Origin: Salticus scenicus | Taxonomy: Eukaryota > Arthropoda > Arachnida > Araneae > Salticidae | Length of the DNA: 64,000 bases | Reading direction: 5' to 3' | NCBI GenBank assembly: GCA_963930645.1 | Contig: OZ005662.1 | Span: forward strand, 79,552,841-79,616,840 | Shown here: piece after piece, positions 56,380-64,000 of the stretch | Numbering within the stretch: position 1 is the first letter of the stretch | How the letters are laid out: each line of letters begins with the position of its first letter | Translations under genes and position numbers: made by a program | The notes under the pieces: generated by a model | The model's database searches: none | What the model was told of the DNA's origin: nothing | Seen by the model: the letters and a program-made list of their open reading frames with translations, nothing else

Positions 56380-57845
56380 TATTACCTATATGTACCAGAT
56401 TGAACAAATATCGAGAGAGAAAAATAGATACCTACCATTCCTTATAGAATGTGTAATTTAATTATTTATGGGGGAAAATTCTTAGGGAATCTACATATTT
56501 AAAGCCTGCAACAACTTAAAAATATTATTGTAGATTACAATTTAAAAATTTTTAAATAAAATTATCTAAAAAATAAATATTTAGAAATTATTTAAGTAAA
56601 AATTCTTAAATTGCAAATTAGAAGTATTTTGCAACAAATATTTCACTGGCTCCTAATTATTTTAATTATACTTTTATGAAATTTCAGTTCTTTTGGTCAG
56701 TAGATTTTGAGCTACACTAAAAAACTAATATCACCAAGAGATTTAAGATTGAAAAAAAAAAAAAACATTAAAAAACTCAAAAGTCCCAATAAGTATAATT
56801 GCTAAGCATATTGACTAAATTACTTCAAATTTAGTATCCAGTTGTAAAATTTTCTCCAGGATCTAAAAGTCAAAATTGTGTATTCGTTGGAAATATAAAT
56901 TTTAACATCGTTGCACACTATTCGAAAATCTGACTTCCAAACAGGGTTGTTGATTTTTTTTATTTTTTTCAAAAAAATCGATTTTTTTTATTTAAATCAA
57001 GATTTAATTGATTTTTATTATGTATTCATACATTATTGTACAACATTTGTTTTTTATTATGTGTATATATATGCACAATATCCACACTATCAATCATTTT
57101 ACTTAAATTATAAAAATATAAATAATATTCTATTTCTATAGAAAAAATCCATGTAGGCATTTATTACCAACATTTTTATTCAACATAATATCTTCATAAT
57201 AAGAAGTAATTGTATAACAATCATAAATGCGGTAGTATGAGCCACTCAACTTCAGACTTTGACTTTGTAGCTACAATAATGTATTGAAATAAAGCAAAAT
57301 TTTACTCACACTATTGAACACATAAAATAATTTTGGAAAAGGATAATTTAGTAGGAAATATGACATATAACTGAAGCAATGTATTAAGAGAAAAAAATCT
57401 TTACTCATAGTTTCTAATCAAAATTTTAAAAAAAATAAGGAATTAGGGAAGATAAAAAAAAAAAAAAAAGATATCCTAAAAAATTTTTACTTAGGTTTAA
57501 CAAATATCATTTGAATCAAGAAAATTTTTTCACACTTTACCCATTAACAATATTCATATTTTCATTACCATTTTAATACTTTCACTTTTTTTTTTTTAAT
57601 CTTTTTTTTTACATTTAGTGGGTACAATTCATTAAAACAAGCAGTGACAGCAGCCTCGAATTGTATTTAATTGATTATATGTAGTTAAATTAAAATGTTA
57701 TTATTTTTTAAAAACTTTTTGGAGCCTGCAGGGCTTTTTAAACAGTACAATGTAAACAATGCTATTATTTTTTAAATATCATATGAGCCAATGCTAAATG
57801 ACATAAACTGGTATAAGAGCTAAATAAATAAGGAAATATTTTCTT
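56280..57845. other. AT-rich DNA with homopolymers and one hAT-like end
   Basis: T and A runs lie at about 56309-56324 and 56346-56377. CAGGGTTGTTGATTTTTTTT at about 56943 looks like a hAT left end of the type rich in ATTTAAATCA words, but no matching right end was found. Confidence 0.4.
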
Positions 57846-58094
57846 TTTTAAATGTTTTTAGAAATTGCAGAAGTAGGAATTTCATAGTAAATATTAAATA
57901 ATACATTGGGAAATTGAGAACTAAAAACTTTAAAATATATCCTTAAAGTGTTTGAGATAAATGAAGGCGGTAAAAACTGATAAAACCCGTTACACCATTG
58001 CACAGTAAGTATTATGCCAACCCTGTGGCAACTTGTACCGCTAAAACGCTCTAGAGTGATCCCTGGTAGCAGGAGTTGTTTATATTTAATGTCT

Positions 58095-58315
58095 ACGGAT
58101 ATTCCACCTCCTTCCATGACTTAGCGGTAAGGTATATCTATATAGTTTTATTTTCTTAAAACTTACAATTAGTTTTTCATAAAATGTAATTACATGTTTC
58201 GTCTGTTATGAAGAACAAAAATGTTGTCAAATATAAACAAACCAGTGTTTCCACTACAGTCGCTTTTTATGCAAAATGCTATACAGTTATCCAAAATATG
58301 ATCACACATTTATAC
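58095..58315. repeat. Left arm of a 3.5-kb-spaced inverted repeat
   Basis: ATTCCACCTCCTTCCATGAC, TCTTAAAACTT, AAACAAACCAGTGTTT and AGTCGCTTTTTATGCAAAAT pair in order with the complement of 61445-61640. Both arms have GGTAAG after CATGAyTTAG, which could be a conserved splice donor. Confidence 0.65.
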
Positions 58316-58581
58316 TAAAAAATTACATTAAATTCTATAATAATAATAATAAAAAAAATCTTTCACAAAAAAGTCACAATAGACAATTTGCACGTTTTCG
58401 GATTTTATTCTAATAGAAAATGAAAAGGTAAGAAAATAAATACATACATATTCATTACATGAATAATAATAAATACACAATAAATACATACATTTTCTTT
58501 ATTTGAAATCTAATGTCTGATTTATAACAATTTTAACATCGCACTATTTACTGTACAGAGAAAACGCAGTATAACATATCG

Positions 58582-59014
58582 TGACGTCACTCTTTATGAC
58601 AACAAACTAAAGTAATCGTTGTTTACATTTGATTTCAAATGCTTTGCTTTGCTTCTTGAATCAGTGAAATAGGTTTTCTATGATATAATAATGACTGATA
58701 TTAAAAAATTGTAGTATAAATATTGTATTATTTGTATTGTACCATTTTGCACTAATACAACACACAACAGCTAACGCTTCTCAAAAGTTATTTTTTAGCG
58801 TTCCACAGGATCCTATGAAACGAAAACATTGGACAACCGCCATGAAAAGAAAACATTTGAAAATGATGATAATGATATTGAATGATTCTAAGATGAAAAA
58901 GAAATGCTCAGAAATCACATAAACGATTAATAATCACGAAAGTTAAAACAAATTGCTGCTTACTAACCAGGCTAACAGAATGTAAACATTGAAGCATCAT
59001 AAACTGTGACGTCA
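58582..59014. promoter_or_regulatory. Two TGACGTCA (CRE-type) sites flanking the THAP fragment
   Basis: Perfect TGACGTCA occurs at about 58583-58590 and 59007-59014, the second followed by TCACGTGA. These are consensus ATF/CREB palindromes; function is inferred only from the motif. Confidence 0.35.
58724..58920 (+). pseudogene. THAP-domain fragment, frame-broken
   Basis: Frame one (58724-58771) reads CIIC, IVPFCTNTTHNS. After a frame change at about 58772 the other frame reads ANASQKLFFSVPQDPMKRKH then WTTAMKRKHLK. Together these give the THAP order C-x-C, TNTT, FFSVPxDP, KRKxW. After HLK a third frame has FENDDNDIE, reminiscent of the stretch following the CxxH pair, so the middle of the finger seems deleted. 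Relic of a THAP transposase or host THAP protein; it lies between inverted arms (58095 and 61640). Confidence 0.55.
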
Positions 59015-59029
59015 GGCAGCCTTTTGAAG

Positions 59030-59790
59030 TCACGTGATTTTTGGTTAATTTTAAAATTATTTTTTAAATTAATGAGAACTTTTTTTGCATTTTTAATAAA
59101 CTTTTTGAAATTTATGGGCCTAAAACTACCATAAGAATAGGATTTTGTTCAAATCCCCCATGTGTGCAAATTCCTCATTCAGGATGAACTTTTTTCATTG
59201 TGATTTCGGACAAATTGTGAAAATAGTTTTCAGTTGCATAAATTTGGTAAGAAATGAAATTATAAACAAACTGTCACTAAACAGTGTGAGCAATCTATTA
59301 ATGATAAATAATGCAGGCCTTGAAAGTGGGTTTAATTTTTAAGATGCATTTGTACAATTAACTGCTATGGGGGAAAAAAAGAAGAAGAAAAATAAAACTA
59401 AGTAAGAAAGCTTTTGATAAGTTTTATTTAGCTTATTTTTGGAATAGCTTTACTATAAGGTGCCCATCGCTGTTGCTGATGTACATCTCACTGAATGAGT
59501 CGATTACTGCAAATCGATATTCTGAATCATTACAAAACATCAAAAATACATTTCAAGAAAATAAATTACTGTTTCACTCTGGTGCTTGTTTTGAAATTCA
59601 CTGAAATAAATTAAGCATATTTTAAAGATTAATAAAATATTTAAAACAGTAATAGAAATTTGAGCTATTTCACCACAAAAAAAAAAAAAAAAAATTCAGA
59701 GAGCTTTCAAGCTTTAACACATAAAATTCAGCATTATAAATGATGTATAATCTAAAATAACTTGAAGATTTGCCCCAAAATTTCAAAATT
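59030..59790. other. AT-rich DNA, no gene recognised
   Basis: An A run lies at about 59676-59694. A 65-codon frame at 59145 is not recognised. Confidence 0.5.
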
Positions 59791-59794
59791 ACAG

Positions 59795-60125
59795 CCTTGC
59801 ATGAATCTGAAAATGCATGAAAATCTGTACAGAAGCAATCACAAAACAAACAAAAAATAAATAAAATCACTGGATGCAGCTAATTTGTCATGCACGAATC
59901 TGAAAATTCATGCTACAGCGGTCAGTATCCCAATATTAAGACTAAAACAATATCACTGGATACCCCTAAGTCATAGCACATGAATCAGAAAATGCATAAA
60001 AAATCTGTACTACAGTGGTCACTATCCCGATATTAAAACAAAAAAAAACATCACTGGATACTCCTAATTCATGGCACATGAATAAGAAAATGCATGAAAA
60101 TCTATACTGCATCAATTACTAGAAT
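59795..60125. repeat. Tandem array, ~100-bp unit, about 3.5 copies
   Basis: Units contain CACTGGATACnCCTAAnTCA, GCACATGAATCAGAAAATGC, GAAAATCTGTACTACAG and GGTCAsTATCCCrATATTAA. Confidence 0.75.
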
Positions 60126-60481
60126 ACACTTTTTTCCCCTAAATAATTCCATTTATTAAAAAGTAAAATAAAATAATAAAATACACTCAAAAAATTAATT
60201 TTTATACCTCAAAAACGCATTAAAAAGAAAAATCATTCAGCTGGGCCGCATTACAATAAACACACGCGCGCGGCTGGCACAAAAAGAAAAACAAAGTTCC
60301 AAGACAGTTAAATGAAGTACCAATACAAAAAAGTTACTATTAAAAAGTGTCGATACACTGAATCTCATCACAGCATCATGAATCGCCAACAGGTACCCTA
60401 TAGTAAAGCTTAGCCTTATTTTCTTTATACTGCTTGTGCTGCATTATTATATTTAGAGTAGAGTACAGTATAAGCTTGATA

Positions 60482-60880
60482 CAGGGTTGCCACTCAAACA
60501 GGAGAATGAAATTCCCTGACTTTTAAAAGGTTTTCCAGGTATATTCTAAAAAAATTTCAGTCTAACCGTATATTGAGCATTGACTGTGTTGAGGGCAAAA
60601 TAATTAACGTCCCACTTGTAAACACAAAATTTACATATGACAAAAGTTGCATATAATGATAGCATTTGTCGCTTATAAGCGAGATAAGAAATTCCTTACA
60701 TGAGCAAAAGAGAAGGGTGGGGGTGTTTAAAAAAAATAGCAGAAGCTAATGGAGAAAAAAAAAAGGGGGGGGGGAGGGGAAATGACCGTGCATTGGCAGA
60801 TTTTTCTTTTCACTGACTTTTATAGTCAATTTTCAAATTCCCTGACTATTCCAGGTTCTCCAGGTAGCGTGGCAACCCTG
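60482..60880. mobile_element. hAT-like MITE, 399 bp
   Basis: Ends CAGGGTTGCCAC / GTGGCAACCCTG are perfect inverted repeats. Sub-terminal AAATTCCCTGAC occurs near both ends, and CCAGGTTCTCCAGG at the right. Flanks share only TTGATA, so the 8-bp duplication is not intact. Confidence 0.7.
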
Positions 60881-61440
60881 TTGATATAAAGTAGTTTTCA
60901 TACTACCTTAGCTATATCCGTCAAAAGCATTATAAATGATTATTATGATACACAACTAAGACATTCAAATTCATTTAAAATTTAACAATATTGTATTAAT
61001 ACAGTATATATTGTATCAATACAGTATTAATACAATAATGTATTAATACAGTACATACAACATTTCCCAATTACCCATTACACTAGACTTGTGATGTATC
61101 TAATTAAGGCTGTAAATCAGTCAGATAGCTCCCTTTCTCCCTTCCCATGTTATCATATATATATAGGATTTTTGTTGTTTCGTTTTACAAGGCTGTATCA
61201 TTCAAAAATAAAGTTTTTCGTAATCTGTTTTTTGAAAAGAATAATACAGCTATTTTATTCCAATAAATAAATTTTGGACTGTAATCGAAGTATCTCTTAG
61301 TATCTCGATTAGTTAGGATCTCTAATCAAAACATTTAAATTTATTTTTCCAAAAATTGCTAAGCTAAAATGTGACATATTACGAATAATAACAACATAAT
61401 TAAAGTAATAATAAACATAATAAAGAATTCGAAAACTTGT
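60881..61440. other. AT-rich DNA with TATTAATACAGTA repeats
   Basis: At 60990-61055 four overlapping imperfect units of TATTAATACAGTA type form short palindromes. No gene is seen. Confidence 0.5.
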
Positions 61441-61444
61441 TTAA

Positions 61445-61640
61445 TTATCATATTACAGAAAACTGAGTAACATTTTGCGAAAAAAGCGACTATAAAAAAT
61501 GTAAACAATGGTTTGTTTACAAATAACAATACTTCCGTGCAATCAGACGAAGCCTATAATTACATATACGTAAAATTATAAGCAAGTTTTAAGAATATAA
61601 AATTATAAAACACTTACCACTAAATCATGCAAGTAGGTGG
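61445..61640. repeat. Right arm of the inverted repeat
   Basis: Reverse-complement partner of 58095-58315. GCGAAAAAAGCGACTATAAA, AACAATGGTTTGTTTAC and CTTACCACTAAATCATG are the landmarks. Confidence 0.65.
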
Positions 61641-61751
61641 AATTTTTGAATAAATATTTTAATTCCCCATTGAAAATAATAATGTAAAAATCACTGCTCA
61701 CACTCTCGCTCTCATATCTCAGTGTTATTTTAATTTAATAAAAATTATGAT

Positions 61752-61830
61752 TAACACGTTCACGCCGGCGTGGTACACCGGTGGGTCACAGCAAAAGTAT
61801 CCGAGCACTACCAATATTTGTCTAAATCAT
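61752..61830. mobile_element. Two transposon ends: piggyBac-like and mariner-MITE fragment
   Basis: TTAACACGTTCACGCCGGCG (from about 61752) has the look of a TTAA-bounded piggyBac-type end. It is followed by GCAAAAGTATCCGAGCACTA (from 61791), which is the terminus of the MITE family at 13.7-18.4 kb without its partner end. Confidence 0.5.
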
Positions 61831-62079
61831 GCAAAATTTCGTATTAATTCCAATTTCCAATCAACAAATTAAACAAAAACACCGCGGCGCGGACGAATAC
61901 AGGGAAAGCAATTAGCTTAGCGTCTACAGGATGTACGCATCCGTATGATGTACGCATGCGCTCCAAAGACCATGGACCATGGTATAAATTTGTGTGCATG
62001 AGGGATTTATTAAACGTTTTCGCTTTAAAAATATTTTTAATTCATTATGAATAATGATGACATAGAATATCTATAATTA

Positions 62080-62700
62080 AAAAATTCTTCATTTATTTTA
62101 AATATTATCTAAATACTTTTTTGACGAAATGGGAAATCTTAAAATTAAAATTATATTCTTCATAACAAAAATTTATTGACTGCATTCACGTTGGTCAGCC
62201 AACCAACGTGTCTTGAAAGTAAGAACCGAATTACGACATTTTTGCCGAATAAAAGCATGCATTTTGGCGGAGTAATATAGTTCTATTTTCAAAGCAACTT
62301 TTACAAAAAACAAGAGTTTTCCTGAAAAAAACAAAAACGTTACTCGATTCAGAAAGATCCCATTAACAACATATATTAATTAAATTAAAATCGTTCGTGC
62401 GGTTTTAGAGATATTTTTTCATGAATTTAGTTCATTACATCCTTACACCTCACGTTTTTCCTTTTTGGCTTTAAATTGAGATTCAGATCTTAAAACATAC
62501 TGCATGTAGGAACGTAAAATTTTCAGGATAGATTAAGACCGACGATAAAAGATTATTTTGAAAATATCAGAACAAAATAAGGCATATTTGCTGAGATATT
62601 AAGTGTCGGCTTTTACAAATCTCTTTGATGTCAGACTAGGCGTATATATGAGTTCGCAGCTTTCCGTCCGTTTGTCCTTCCGCTTGCGTCACTCGAAAAA
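62080..62700 (-). repeat. Dispersed repeat, copy B
   Basis: Reverse complement of copy A at 25430-26125; TTGACTGCATTC, AAAAACAAGAGTTTTCCT and ATTAAGTGTCGGCTTTTAC are shared. It stops about 13 bases before palindrome copy 3. Confidence 0.75.
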
Positions 62701-62712
62701 CTGCCGTTTTTC

Positions 62713-63852
62713 ATGATATCAGTACAAAAAACCCTTAACGGGTTAAAAGTTTGTGACGCCGCTACTTTATAACTATAAGAATTAGAAATATGAGTCTTAA
62801 AAATAATGATATCAAATTTTAAGTGACGCTTTGCAATTAGTTAAAATATACATAGATTTTCTTATTTGATCATTTACTTTCTACTTTTATTTATATTTAT
62901 AATGCAAACGTAATATTTTTAGCTTCAAGATCAGACAGATATATAAAATACACTCACTGATGCTTTTTCATTCACATTTCAAATTCAAAATAACAGTTTT
63001 AAAAGGAATGATATAAAAATTCCAGTGGCGCCTCGGTGTTATTTTAAAAGATTTGTTTTTAGATTCCATTAAAATTACTTTTGTTTTGTCTAATAAAGTA
63101 TATTTACATATTGAAACAGTGCTTTTAATTTTCAAATATACTGTCAAATAATTATACTTTCACTGAGTTTGCATTATAAATTAAAATTATTTATTTCAAT
63201 AAATTGATTTATCTTTTGCATCACGCTATCCAAAACATAGTATCATTATCATAGTATCCAGCTGAGTGAAAATTTGCGCAAAGAGGTAGTGTAACGTAAA
63301 GAAAATATTTACACAGATTTTACTTGCAGTTTTGGATAGCGTGACGCAAAAGATAAATCAATTTATTGAAATAAATAATTTTAATTTATAATGCAAACTC
63401 AGTGAAAGTATAATTATTTGACAGTATATTTGAAAATTAAAAGCACTGTTTCAATATGTAAATATACTTTATTAGACAAAACAAAAGTAATTTTAATGGA
63501 ATCTAAAAACAAATCTTTTAAAATAACACCGAGGCGCCACTGGAATTTTTATATCATTCCTTTTAAAACTGTTATTTTGAATTTGAAATGTGAATGAAAA
63601 AGCATCAGTGAGTGTATTTTATATATCTGTCTGATCTTGAAGCTAAAAATATTACGTTTGCATTATAAATATAAATAAAAGTAGAAAGTAAATGATCAAA
63701 TAAGAAAATCTATGTATATTTTAACTAATTGCAAAGCGTCACTTAAAATTTGATATCATTATTTTTAAGACTCATATTTCTAATTCTTATAGCCATAAAG
63801 TAGCGGCGTCACAAACTTTTAACCCATTAAGGGTTTTTTGTACTGATATCAT
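62713..63852. repeat. Long palindrome, copy 3 (complete)
   Basis: Arms 62713-63236 and 63329-63852, each 524 bp, pair almost completely around a 92-bp centre. The tip is ATGATATCAGTACAAAAAAC. The centre has the same orientation as copy 2 (ATCATAGTATCCAGCTGAGT against ATCATAGTATCCAACTAAGT). No coding capacity. Confidence 0.92.
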
Positions 63853-64000
63853 TACTTTTTAGGGGTTATTGATCAAAAAATTAAAACAAGTCCTTCTGGC
63901 TCCTAGAAAGGGTAAGCTGATTTATCTTTTATTATGAAGTTGCCACCATTTTTTTTTTTTTTTTTTTTTTCAAAATTCTACAATTTTTCAATTCTACAAT
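63853..64000. repeat. Tail shared with palindrome copy 2, running off the window
   Basis: TACTTTTTAGGGGTTATTGA, TCAAAAAATTAAAACAAG and ATGAAGTTGCCACCAT correspond to 52348-52445. A T run of about 20 interrupts it near 63950-63970. Confidence 0.7.

Noticed and set aside
56943..58027. hAT element between CAGGGTTGTT and CCAACCCTG
   Set aside because: The ends agree only over about 8 bases and the flanking 8-mers differ, so they are probably unrelated.
57848..58117. Minus-strand 89-codon frame
   Set aside because: No domain recognised, and it overlaps the inverted-repeat arm, which shows no codon-like conservation with its partner.
1..64000. CRISPR array, bacterial operons, riboswitches or rRNA
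   Set aside because: Repeats have no uniform repeat-spacer pattern and all signals are eukaryotic; no rRNA-like conserved sequence was seen.

Overview
The window is nuclear DNA of an AT-rich animal genome, most likely an arthropod and quite possibly a spider or other chelicerate. The evidence is very sparse coding sequence, intron-type splice signals, a MATH (speckle-type POZ-like) exon, many tRNA-derived SINE heads, and an almost continuous mosaic of DNA transposons, Helitrons, Penelope-like elements and degenerate tandem arrays. There is no operon structure, no Shine-Dalgarno/CDS layout, no rRNA and no CRISPR array. Species assignment is inference.

Only a few stretches look like genes. (1) A single-exon C2H2 zinc-finger protein at 3937-5107 (+) has six fingers, a repeated acidic LLxFL tail and a polyadenylation signal; its start is separated from its body by a frame break in a 13-C run. 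(2) A MATH-domain exon at 7212-7713 (+) sits between good splice sites but has an internal frame break. (3) A GC-richer terminal exon candidate of unknown identity lies at 39285-39508 (+). (4) Two THAP zinc-finger fragments lie at 12278 and 58724. The other coding matter is mobile-element remnant: a possible Polinton/Maverick-type protein fragment (6348-6740), a Penelope-like reverse transcriptase plus GIY-YIG endonuclease (9660-11790, -), a second Penelope GIY-YIG domain (27950-28353, +), a jockey-like ORF1 (16870-17940, -) and a Tc1 transposase (24960-25225, -).

Region by region: 0-6 kb holds tandem arrays and the zinc-finger gene. 6-12.7 kb holds the Polinton-like fragment, the MATH exon, the Penelope element and a 200-bp assembly gap. 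13.7-18.4 kb holds three palindromic mariner-type MITEs, one carrying a 92-bp hAT-like insertion, plus a piggyBac-type MITE. 20.6-25.2 kb holds a 2.25-kb hAT element with a perfect 8-bp target duplication, a 1.5-kb inverted repeat with two convergent Pol III-like units, and the Tc1 fragment. 25.4-39 kb holds dispersed repeats, Helitron ends, and GC-rich arrays joined to a 273-bp repeat. 40-47 kb holds a hAT, a Tigger/pogo-type element, the first long palindrome and a second Helitron. 48.6-56 kb holds the second palindrome and satellite-like arrays interrupted by three hAT-type insertions. 58-64 kb holds a THAP fragment between inverted repeats, another hAT-type MITE and the third palindrome.

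The most unusual signal is the family of ~1.15-kb palindromes (44.0, 51.2-52.3 and 62.7-63.9 kb). In the two complete copies, copy-specific variants are shared by both arms of the same copy, as if the arms were re-homogenised after the copies diverged. All repeat comparisons were made by eye; boundaries of degenerate arrays are approximate.
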